NCBI GenBank assembly: GCA_947472795.1
Contig: CANJBL010000016.1
Span: forward strand, 1 to 50,566
DNA: 50,566 nt
DNA from: Fidelibacterota bacterium
GTDB taxonomy: Bacteria > Pseudomonadota > Alphaproteobacteria > Rhodospirillales > Rhodospirillaceae
Direction: 5' to 3'
The notes beneath the pieces were generated by a model. The model saw nothing but the letters and a program-made list of their open reading frames with translations. It was not told where the DNA came from and did not search any database. Positions 43,931 to 50,566 of the stretch are shown here, in pieces. A program made the translations under genes and the position numbers. The first letter of the stretch is position 1. Every line of letters starts with the position of its first letter.

Positions 43931-45037
43931 TTACTTCTGCGCCTTGCGAATTTCAGCTGACGCCGGCGTCTGCTGAATGATGCCACCAATCGGCTCCGAC
44001 GACGCTGTCGCGATGATTTTGCCATCGGTCTCCGCGAGGAATGCAGGCACCGCCTGCATGCGCCAGGTGGTCGAAATACGGCGATTCTGGCCGGTTGCCG
44101 GATCGGGATCCGCGTCCGCTAGTTTCTTCAAATTGAAGTAATAGGCTACGGGGTCAGCCGCGGCCGGACGAGCCGTATAGAGGTAGGCCCATGCGTACCA
44201 ATCCGTGTAGCCGCCCCAGAAGCCTGAAATCCTGCCGTCGGGGTCAGCGCCCATGCGCATGTGCGTATTGGTCAGATCGATCTGCGTATAGAACGGAAAG
44301 TCGGCGACCATAAAGATTTCCCCTGTTTTAACCGACAGGATCCCTTCTTTAATTTCACCCTGCAGCACATTGTGCGAGCGTTTAGCTGGGTCGATGGCGT
44401 AGGTGACTTTGCTGCGTACGCCGAAGTTGGCATCACGCTCCAGATGGCGGAGGGTGCGGTCCAAGGTGATTGTCACCGGGCCGTCCTTGCTGAGGTCGGC
44501 GCCCGAGATCTGCATAGCCCAGCCGGGAGAGGAATCAATCAACGCATCCCAACCCAGCGCTTCCGTGTAGGGCTTTTCGGGATACGGGCGTTGAGCAAAG
44601 TTGCTGTGACATCCGATCGCACGCCAGACCTGATTGTCGACCTTCAGGCCTGTTTCCGGGTCGATAAATTTGTTCTTGGCGGGTCCACCCAGATCAAAGC
44701 CGTAAGCATATTTCCCCTTGATCATTTCAAGGCCAGGGTCTTTCTGCACTGCGCCCGGGTAGGACCGGGACGAGACCGGCTTGCCGTCAACCAGCGCGAC
44801 GTCATTGCGGCGCGGGCCGCTATCGTCATCGGCCTTTTCGGTACCGCTGGCGGTGGCGGGGCAATCGGTCTTGTAGTCCTTCGTATTAACGGCCGTGGCA
44901 AACCAGCTGATAACATAGCCACGCGTTTCGGCCGAAGCCGGTTTGGCGCTCAGCACAAACGGCAAAGCGACCGTGGCAAGAATAGCAGCACGAGCAACGG
45001 CACGCCCTGCAGACTTGCGGTTAAGTTCAATTTTCAT
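43931..45037 (-). CDS. Cassette protein H3: unrecognised secreted protein, last gene of the third cassette
   Basis: A 368-residue secreted protein (signal ILATVALPFVLSAKPASAE) paralogous to H1 and H2. It begins ETRGYVISWFATAV, has the shared motif KVDNQVWRAIGC and the segment WAMQISGADLSKDGPVTI. It ends ISTTWRMQAVPAFL, close to H2. AGGAG six bases upstream sets the ATG at 45037. It follows C3 after a 64-base gap that contains a 12-bp palindrome, AACGACGTCGTT (45088-45099). In the other cassettes H comes first, so its place here is a permutation. Confidence 0.78.
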   Translation of the reverse strand: MKIELNRKSAGRAVARAAILATVALPFVLSAKPASAETRGYVISWFATAVNTKDYKTDCPATASGTEKADDDSGPRRNDVALVDGKPVSSRSYPGAVQKDPGLEMIKGKYAYGFDLGGPAKNKFIDPETGLKVDNQVWRAIGCHSNFAQRPYPEKPYTEALGWDALIDSSPGWAMQISGADLSKDGPVTITLDRTLRHLERDANFGVRSKVTYAIDPAKRSHNVLQGEIKEGILSVKTGEIFMVADFPFYTQIDLTNTHMRMGADPDGRISGFWGGYTDWYAWAYLYTARPAAADPVAYYFNLKKLADADPDPATGQNRRISTTWRMQAVPAFLAETDGKIIATASSEPIGGIIQQTPASAEIRKAQK

Positions 45038-45101
45038 AGACAACTCCTAACTCTGCTTCCCTTAAGAAGACAATCTCGCGACGACAAAACGACGTCGTTG
45101 T

Positions 45102-46589
45102 TTAGTAAAACACGCCGGCGGTGTGCCAGTAGAAGCCAGGGGCGTTACCGCCGCCTGCGCCGCCGACTGCAACAGGCTGAATACCCGTGCGATTGACATC
45201 GGCAGGAGCGCCGTCGCCGTTCGCCGGAGCGGCAGCGTTAGCCTGACCGCCACCATTTCCGCCGCGACGAGCGCCCGGAACGAGGTTGTCGACGTCCTTC
45301 ATTGCGAGGCTGCCCAGCTTCGCTTGTGGACTGCGCGGATCGTTACCAGCGTTCTGGTAAACGATTTCGCCGTTCGTGCCGCCGTAGACAACGACGTGGC
45401 GGTTGTTGCCAGTGATGTCACCAGGCTGCGAATCACCTGCGTAGGTATAAAGCGGGCTACCCTTGAAGCTCCACTGCTTCACGCCATCGGGACGTGTGTA
45501 CACTTCCCAGAAGCCGCGGGCTTGCGCATTGGCCGGCGCCAGCAAGGGCTTCCATGTTTCGGTGCAATCGCCAGAGCAACCGATGGAGCCCTGCGTTTTG
45601 CCTTCATTATAAGAGATGCCGTAGCTGTTGCGCGACTCACTGCCACCGTACAGCAACTTGTAACGCGCTTGAGTATAGAGGCTGAGGCCGTCCTTGGTCG
45701 TGAGAAGCGGACCACGGAGATACTGACCGACCGTCACACCTTCCGGCATGAAGTTTTGATAGGCCAGCACGGGGTGTACTTCCTTTTCGGCAACCGTGCC
45801 GCCGACTTCGCCCGGCGCATAGTCTTCCGCGAAGGTGTAAAGCACCTGGCCCTTGTAGGCCCACTGACGCGCGCCCTCAGAGCCTTTAACGATGGTAAAA
45901 TCACCCACCGGCAGCGCAAGGGCGGACGCACGCAGCGGCTCCCAATCCTGCGAAAGCTTGAGCGAGGGCGCGGCCGCATAGACGGTCATTTTGGTGGACG
46001 CCTGAACGAACGTGAACCCGTTCGCCAGAGCCGACGCGGTCAGTTCCACATCGGGCGGCATCAAGGTGGTCTTCTCAGGCGTAAATGAGGCACGACGCCA
46101 GCCCTGCTTCGGTGAGTAGACGGTGCTCGCCGGATCGGCCCAGGTGGGATCTTCCTTCAGCGCAAAGCGCTGGCCCTGCGGCTCGCCGCCCGGATCCTTA
46201 CCGGAGAAGCGATACAGCGGCTTGCCCTGGTAGGCCCACTGTTTCACCCCGTCTTTGCGGGTAATGATCGAATAATCGCCCGCGGCCTTGGAGTCAGCTT
46301 CCGGCGAAAACGGGGTAAATTCTGTGGCACATGCGTCGTAGCAGGTGGACGTGCCCTTCTGGTCCGCATCAAACGTGTACAGGGGCTTGCCCTGCGCATC
46401 GCCGAGACGGCGCCACAGGTACTGCGGAATGGCATCGTCCATCAACTTCGACACGTTCACCAGCGTGATGCCGGCCGGTGTGGAGTAGGGGATCGAGGAC
46501 GTATCCACTTGAGCCGCATTGGCGTTGACGCTCACGATGAGCGCCGACGTGGCCAGGGTCCCTAGTAATGTCGCTCTAAACTTGTTCAT
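45102..46589 (-). CDS. Cassette protein C3: secreted protein with three COG4315/PF03640-type repeats and a Gly/Ala-rich tail
   Basis: A 495-residue secreted protein (signal LLGTLATSALIVSVNANA). Repeats end in QWAYQGKPLYRFSG, QWAYKGQVLYTFAED and QWSFKGSPLYTYAGD. Repeats one and three have cysteine pairs (TCYDACATEF, GCSGDCTETW). The middle one lacks them, as in C2. A Gly/Ala/Pro-rich low-complexity stretch (about residues 440-485) precedes the final FYWHTAGVFY. That ending is related to GLYWRVATP of C2, so the tail is an insertion before a conserved terminal strand. AGGAG precedes the ATG. Confidence 0.82.
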   Translation of the reverse strand: MNKFRATLLGTLATSALIVSVNANAAQVDTSSIPYSTPAGITLVNVSKLMDDAIPQYLWRRLGDAQGKPLYTFDADQKGTSTCYDACATEFTPFSPEADSKAAGDYSIITRKDGVKQWAYQGKPLYRFSGKDPGGEPQGQRFALKEDPTWADPASTVYSPKQGWRRASFTPEKTTLMPPDVELTASALANGFTFVQASTKMTVYAAAPSLKLSQDWEPLRASALALPVGDFTIVKGSEGARQWAYKGQVLYTFAEDYAPGEVGGTVAEKEVHPVLAYQNFMPEGVTVGQYLRGPLLTTKDGLSLYTQARYKLLYGGSESRNSYGISYNEGKTQGSIGCSGDCTETWKPLLAPANAQARGFWEVYTRPDGVKQWSFKGSPLYTYAGDSQPGDITGNNRHVVVYGGTNGEIVYQNAGNDPRSPQAKLGSLAMKDVDNLVPGARRGGNGGGQANAAAPANGDGAPADVNRTGIQPVAVGGAGGGNAPGFYWHTAGVFY

Positions 46590-46681
46590 GCTCTGCTCCT
46601 TACTCTCGGCGGCTTAAAACTGCGTTTGCCGAGATATTCCGTTGAAATAACGTTTCATCAAACGGGCATATGCCCGCGACT

Positions 46682-48025
46682 TTACGCAAGCACGCCGCTA
46701 ATTGGCACGGTCACCTGATTCGAACCCGCGCCCCAGCTGGCAAGGGGCACGCCCATCGCCTGTTGGATCGTGAAGGTGACACGTGTTGCCGCCTCCCCAG
46801 GTGTCGCAAAGTGGCTACCCGTCTTAATCTTCCCATTGGCGCCGCCAATCGTGATCATCGGATAGTTGCGCAGAGAATGGATTCTCGGGGCGCCATGATC
46901 TGTAAAGGCAAACAGCATCATGTGGTCGAGCAGGCTGCCGTCGCCTTCCTTGATGGAATCCAGCACCTTTGCGAAATCGTGCAGGCCTTGGAAGTAGATC
47001 TTCTGGAACTCGGCGCACTTAACCTGATAGCCGAGCTTCGTGTCGATGGGCTCTTCGTGCGTGTAGCTGTGGTGCGAGGTCGTATCGCCTTCACGGCGCA
47101 GATCGGTCATGCCCTGAGAGATGTTCAGGTTCACAACGCGGGTCTGATCGCAGGCCAGCGCGTGGGCAAAGAGCGCGGTGAACAGGTCGTGACGCGCCAT
47201 GGCTTCGGACACCAGGGAGATCGGATGTCCATCATCCGTGAGCGCTTCCGGCTTCGTGCAAGCCGGCAACGGCGCCGGCTTCTCAAGCTGAATATCAAGT
47301 TTTTGCTCAAGCGAGCGCAGCGCCGAGAAATAGTAGTCGAGCTTTTGCTTATCGCCAGCGCCGACCCACTTTTCCAGGGCTTTACGATCGTCGGAAACAC
47401 CCGACAGCACGCTACGGCGGACCATCGTTTCGGGATCCGGCACGAACGTCGCGGCATTCGGATCGGCAAACTCCGGTCCAAAGATGCGCGTATAGAGTGC
47501 CACCGGCGACGTTTCGGAAGGAACCTTCCCGCCCGCGAAGGCGGTCCAAGACGCCTTTGCGTCGCCGTTACAGGCAACGGTCAGCGACTTGAAACGATTG
47601 CGCGTGCTGATCCTGTCGGCGATCACGCCGTCCACGCTGTTGAAGTATTCACCAGAGGCGGTGGTTTTGCCCGTCATCAGGCCTTGCATGCCCGTGAAGT
47701 GGGTCTGATTGGCAACGCCATCCAGGAAGACCTGACCACCGCTGAAAAGGTTCATACGCTGCTTGAAGGGCGCGAGTGCCTCCATGACCTTGGGCATCTC
47801 GTAGTTCGCACCGGCCGCTGTGGGACGCCACTCGGCTTCACCAAGACCCAAGGGCCAGAACCAGCCCGCGAAACGGGTCGGGAGCGCGGCCCCGGTATCC
47901 GCCATCGCATTCCCATTTTCGTTGAGCATGCAGTCGAGAAGCGGCAAGCCGACGGTAACAGCACTGCCAGCCAAGACGCCCTTTAAGACGCGGCGGCGAG
48001 TCATCGATTTTACTTTGGAGTTCAT
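46682..48025 (-). CDS. Cassette protein B3: DUF1552 family protein, Tat-exported
   Basis: A 447-residue DUF1552 protein. The twin-arginine signal MTRRRVLKGVLAGSAVTVGL is followed by LPLLDCML, aligning with B1 and B2. Family segments include FAGWFWPLGLGE, LDYYFSALRSLEQKLDIQL and GDGSLLDHMMLFAFTDHG. GAGGAGG lies upstream of the ATG. It sits between A3 (32 bases upstream) and C3 (92 bases downstream). As in the other cassettes it should act in the periplasm with the haem protein A; the reaction is unknown. Confidence 0.86.
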   Translation of the reverse strand: MNSKVKSMTRRRVLKGVLAGSAVTVGLPLLDCMLNENGNAMADTGAALPTRFAGWFWPLGLGEAEWRPTAAGANYEMPKVMEALAPFKQRMNLFSGGQVFLDGVANQTHFTGMQGLMTGKTTASGEYFNSVDGVIADRISTRNRFKSLTVACNGDAKASWTAFAGGKVPSETSPVALYTRIFGPEFADPNAATFVPDPETMVRRSVLSGVSDDRKALEKWVGAGDKQKLDYYFSALRSLEQKLDIQLEKPAPLPACTKPEALTDDGHPISLVSEAMARHDLFTALFAHALACDQTRVVNLNISQGMTDLRREGDTTSHHSYTHEEPIDTKLGYQVKCAEFQKIYFQGLHDFAKVLDSIKEGDGSLLDHMMLFAFTDHGAPRIHSLRNYPMITIGGANGKIKTGSHFATPGEAATRVTFTIQQAMGVPLASWGAGSNQVTVPISGVLA

Positions 48026-48057
48026 TGCTTAGGCCTCCTCACACTAAATTTTTCTAA

Positions 48058-49725
48058 TTACTTGCTGGCAGTGGTCAGGGTCTTCGTCGGCGACGTGTAC
48101 GACAAATCGCTGAGTGCGATCTGGCGCAGCAACGCCACGACGTCGTACTTGCTCGCCGCAAAGCTGTCCTGAATCTGCTTCCACTGCGGGTCATTCTTCG
48201 GGGGCGTATAGCCCGTCTCATATTCAAAGGCGCGTTGCGCAACGCAGCTTGTGACGGCTGGGTCGTTACGCACGGCTTGGGCAAGTCCGTATGGACCATC
48301 GAACTTGACGCCATTGAATTCGCCGCTGGCGTCAATCACCACGCCGTTTTCCCGCTGACGAAGCTGTCCGGCGGAATCAAAGTTCTCAAGCGCCAGTCCT
48401 TGCGGATCGGTCAACTTGTGGCAGCCAGCGCACATCGCTTCCGAACGGTGAGCGGTGATGCGATCACGCGTCGTCTTGAGGTTCGGGTTGGTCGTGTCTT
48501 CAACAAAGTTGAAGGCCACGTTGCCCGGCGGCGGCGGAACGATCTGGCAGAGGATCATTTCGCGCAGCGCTTTGCCGCGGCCCGTCGGCGACGTACGGCC
48601 GGCGGGCGACCACAAAGTGGTAAAGCCTGCCTGCGCCAAAATTCCCGAACGAGGATCCTTTTCCGGATACGTATACTTTATCCAGCGCTGCGGCTGGCCG
48701 TTGTCGGTCGTATCCACGAGCGGCACGCCGTAAAGCGCTGCCAAATCGATGGTGAGGAAAGTGTTCGGTGTTGTGAAGAGATCGCGGTAATCGGCGCGAC
48801 GCTTTACGACGTGATCAACGATCGTGCGCAGCGTCTGCTCCTGAGACTGCTGCTTAATCGTCGAGGTGTAGTTCGGGAAAAACGCCGCTTCTTTTGAGAC
48901 GTGCTCGAACTCGCTAAAGCCCATCATGTCGGCGAAGAGCCCACGAACACCATCGGCCACACGCGGAGAGGCAAGCAAGCGGTCGACTTGTTTTTCAAGA
49001 CCTTCGCGGCTGTTCAACTCGCCACTCTTAGCAGCGTCCAAGAGCTCTTGGTCCGGCGTGGTATTCCACAGGAAATAGCTGAGCGCTGTGGCTTTAGAGT
49101 ATGCATCGAGACGATCTTGTCCACGGTGCGCGGGATCCGGCTCCATCTTCTTGAAGCGCAGCAAAAACTCTGGAGAGATCAGCATCCCGGCCAATGTCAG
49201 GCGAACACCCGAGTAAAAATCGTTCAGCTTGTCCGCGCCCTGACCCGCCGCCTTAACGACATCATCGAGTTCGTTGCGGCTGAACGGCCGGCGGTACAAC
49301 AGCGGACCGACGCGCGAAAAGAAAGAGCGGGCGCAGCTATCGTCGCGCTTCTTATCTGACTTTGGCGTGCAGCCCATCAGCGTGCGGTGTTGTGGATCGA
49401 CAATCTCAGCCGACACTTCACGGGCGATTTCGTCATAGGCTTGGAAACCGCCGTCCGTAACGTTCGTCGTGCGCGCGCCGATGGCAAGCAGACCACCATC
49501 GCGCAGTTCCGGTTCGAAACGACCATTGACCTCAACCGACTCACCGAAAACGTCCGCGATGGACTGTTTATATTGGCTTGGGCTCAAGCGCAGGGACGTC
49601 GGAAATGTTTTAACTGGCTCTGCTGCGGCCTGTGCCGATGCGGCCATAGCCGAGGGGCCTGCATACGCAATCGCGCTTGCGCCGATCATCAGAGCGAACA
49701 ACTTTTTACCGTAGATCGATTTCAT
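48058..49725 (-). CDS. Cassette protein A3: DUF1592/DUF1588/DUF1585-type single-haem protein, first gene of the third cassette
   Basis: A 555-residue exported protein (signal KLFALMIGASAIAYAGPSAM). Domain order matches A1 and A2: LRLSPSQYKQSIADVFG at the start, LLYRRPFSRNELDDVV in the DUF1595-like part, SYFLWNTTPDQELLDAA in DUF1592, CAGCHKLTDPQGLALENFD with the single CxxCH near residue 431, and CVAQRAFEYETGYTP in DUF1585. AGAGGACTTCA precedes the ATG. Unlike the tandem operon there is no shared operator upstream, so the third cassette is probably controlled differently. Confidence 0.86.
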   Translation of the reverse strand: MKSIYGKKLFALMIGASAIAYAGPSAMAASAQAAAEPVKTFPTSLRLSPSQYKQSIADVFGESVEVNGRFEPELRDGGLLAIGARTTNVTDGGFQAYDEIAREVSAEIVDPQHRTLMGCTPKSDKKRDDSCARSFFSRVGPLLYRRPFSRNELDDVVKAAGQGADKLNDFYSGVRLTLAGMLISPEFLLRFKKMEPDPAHRGQDRLDAYSKATALSYFLWNTTPDQELLDAAKSGELNSREGLEKQVDRLLASPRVADGVRGLFADMMGFSEFEHVSKEAAFFPNYTSTIKQQSQEQTLRTIVDHVVKRRADYRDLFTTPNTFLTIDLAALYGVPLVDTTDNGQPQRWIKYTYPEKDPRSGILAQAGFTTLWSPAGRTSPTGRGKALREMILCQIVPPPPGNVAFNFVEDTTNPNLKTTRDRITAHRSEAMCAGCHKLTDPQGLALENFDSAGQLRQRENGVVIDASGEFNGVKFDGPYGLAQAVRNDPAVTSCVAQRAFEYETGYTPPKNDPQWKQIQDSFAASKYDVVALLRQIALSDLSYTSPTKTLTTASK

Positions 49726-50176
49726 TGAAGTCCTCTGTATAACTGTGCGGGCTGTAGCCCGCGCCTAGGGCATCATCAAATAAGCAAATATCATCGCCTG
49801 CAGGTCTGGCCTATTAAGCCGCGCCTTCTTAGTCAATGGAGTAGAGCCGGAGCCTATTAAAGTGTGACAACAGCATTCATCAAGAGCCAATTTAATTGCT
49901 TGGGCGCACTATACATTAATTATATGGCACTCGGTTCTATATTTACGCCGCTCGACCCTTCGTCCCGACAACTCTGCGTGACCGACATGCACGATAAAGG
50001 TTGATTTCGCAGCTTCATGCTGCAACGCACTCATAATGTTGCAGCGCACCCTGATGGCGTTTTTCGCCTGCACATCCATTCCTATAGGCCGGGCGGATTT
50101 TCCCTTGGGATGAACGCCTCACTCCACGCCAAGTTAAAGCCAAAGTAGAATGGAAGTTAGCCGGAAAACTGCAGAG
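49726..50176. other. Upstream region of the third cassette
   Basis: About 450 bases without a supported gene. Close to the A3 start, GCGGGCT-GT-AGCCCGC (49747-49762) is a perfect hairpin that would lie in the leader just before the ribosome site. GCCTATTAA occurs twice as a direct repeat (49809-49817 and 49852-49860), 43 bases apart. The shared operator seen elsewhere is not present. TTGACT on the minus strand near 49832 is a possible -35 without a good -10. Confidence 0.45.
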
Positions 50177-50281
50177 TTATTTGAAAAGCGCCAGCGCATT
50201 CTGCAAAGTTTGAAGAAGGCCCCAGAGCAAAGGTATCCCTACAAATCCCCAAGCCAATGCCAATTTTACAGATGCATTCAT
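50177..50281 (-). CDS. MFS transporter small subunit (34 aa)
   Basis: A 34-residue single-helix membrane peptide, MNASVKLALAWGFVGIPLLW followed by GLLQTLQNALALFK. AAGGTG lies upstream of the ATG, ten bases after the stop of the transporter fragment. It matches the very short partner peptides encoded after oxalate/formate-antiporter-type MFS genes, usually called MFS transporter small subunit. It is intact here although the transporter gene itself is cut off, so it may now be an orphan. Confidence 0.7.
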   Translation of the reverse strand: MNASVKLALAWGFVGIPLLWGLLQTLQNALALFK

Positions 50282-50291
50282 GGGTTGCACC

Positions 50292-50420
50292 TTACGCTGC
50301 CACTTCTTGCGACTTTAAATGAAACCGGGCATCGACGGGCCGCATGGCAAGGTTGCACAGGAACCCGACAACCAAAAGCCCTGCCATGATATACATCGTG
50401 ACCGTATAGGCATCCTTGAG
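50292..50420 (-). pseudogene. C-terminal remnant of an OFA-type MFS transporter, cut by an insertion sequence
   Basis: Reading minus from about 50420, the frame encodes LKDAYTVTMYIMAGLLVVGF then LCNLAMRPVDARFHLK and stops at 50292. This is the last transmembrane helix and cytoplasmic tail of an oxalate/formate-antiporter-family MFS protein. Only about 43 residues remain before IS-like sequence begins. The rest of the gene may lie beyond the element outside the window, or be lost. The paired small-subunit gene directly downstream supports the identification. Confidence 0.7.
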
Positions 50421-50566
50421 TGTACGGCGTCAGCGCCTATGGGACCGAATTGGGGTGGTGAGTTAAGGAGGGTTTTGGTCTCATCGCAGTGACGGAGGAA
50501 CGAAGATGAGATCAAAACCCATGACCACGAAGGCGCCTGCTGAGCGGGTGCTCAAGGACATTCGCC
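50421..50566 (+). mobile_element. Left end of an IS3-family insertion sequence
   Basis: The transporter frame breaks at about 50420, where TGTACGGCGTCAGCGCC begins; a TG start fits an IS end. The untranslated lead of about 85 bases is followed by the transposase OrfA start at 50506. The exact first base is uncertain because the right end and the target duplication are outside the window. Confidence 0.65.
50506..50566 (+). CDS. IS3-family transposase OrfA, N-terminal fragment (runs off the window)
   Basis: GGAGGAACGAAG precedes an ATG at 50506. The readable part is MRSKPMTTKAPAERVLKDIR. This matches the beginning of IS3-family OrfA proteins (helix-turn-helix subunit made before the frameshifted OrfAB transposase), which often begin MTTKAPAERV. 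Only 20 residues are visible, so group assignment is not possible. Confidence 0.7.
   Translation, partial: MRSKPMTTKAPAERVLKDIR

Noticed and set aside
46670-47986. Long plus-strand open frame opposite cassette gene B3, and similar ones at 21861-22985 and 45123-46088
   Set aside because: They are mirror frames of well-supported minus-strand genes (DUF1552, TonB receptor, repeat protein C3), with Arg/His-rich sequences typical of antisense translation.
50315-50515. Minus-strand open frame spanning the transporter remnant and the IS start
   Set aside because: It is in a different frame from the recognisable transporter tail and runs across the IS junction, so it is a chance product.
1-50566. 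CRISPR arrays, rRNA genes, phage structural genes, toxin-antitoxin or known defence genes
   Set aside because: None is visible on either strand; the only repeats are operator copies, paralogous genes and hairpins.

Overview
The window looks like the chromosome of a Gram-negative, TonB-rich heterotroph, most likely an alphaproteobacterium of the Rhizomicrobium/Caulobacterales/sphingomonad type. This rests on two large TonB-dependent receptors, a TPR-sulfotransferase next to one of them, an IorAB-type molybdenum hydroxylase, Tat-exported proteins and moderately high G+C. It is an inference from gene content only. No rRNA, tRNA or CRISPR array was seen.

Layout. 1-8.7 kb: a TonB receptor (running off the left edge) with an in-frame amber codon, a divergent TPR-sulfotransferase, a two-gene molybdenum hydroxylase ending in a strong terminator, then a convergent secreted esterase and a small secreted protein. 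8.8-10.9 kb: a two-lobed retropepsin-like protein and a NiCoT-type metal transporter. 11-20.6 kb: a catabolic island with pcaIJF-type CoA-transferase and thiolase (minus strand), a divergent aldehyde dehydrogenase - class III aminotransferase - FAD oxidoreductase run (plus strand), an amino-acid permease and an IclR regulator. 20.7-23.7 kb: an intact TonB receptor. 24.2-35.2 kb: an 11-kb, eight-gene minus-strand operon made of two tandem copies of one four-gene cassette: H (unrecognised secreted protein), A (DUF1592/1588-type single-haem protein), B (Tat-exported DUF1552 protein) and C (secreted protein with COG4315-type repeats). 35.5-40 kb: FAD oxidoreductase plus GhrA-like reductase, and a polar amino-acid ABC transporter. 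40.5-43.7 kb: a cache-domain protein, a Tyr/Arg/Asp-rich secreted peptide, malonyl-CoA decarboxylase and a secreted protein. 43.9-49.7 kb: a third copy of the cassette in the permuted order A-B-C-H. The right edge holds a transporter gene tail cut off by an IS3-type element, with its 34-aa partner gene still intact.

How it fits together. The start regions of pcaI, the permease, the second TonB receptor and the eight-gene operon share a promoter/operator. It has a 14-bp core exactly 7 nt downstream of a -10-like hexamer, and in three of the four a longer block is conserved as well. The IclR protein encoded among them is the obvious candidate regulator. This ties outer-membrane uptake, inner-membrane uptake, the beta-ketoadipate-type end of catabolism and the uncharacterised periplasmic cassette into one probable regulon. 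My reading is a substrate-processing system at the cell envelope whose nitrogen-containing products are imported and broken down by the aminotransferase, dehydrogenase, oxidase and CoA-transferase enzymes. The substrate cannot be read from the sequence. The triplicated H-A-B-C cassette and its shared operator are the most promising undescribed features here.
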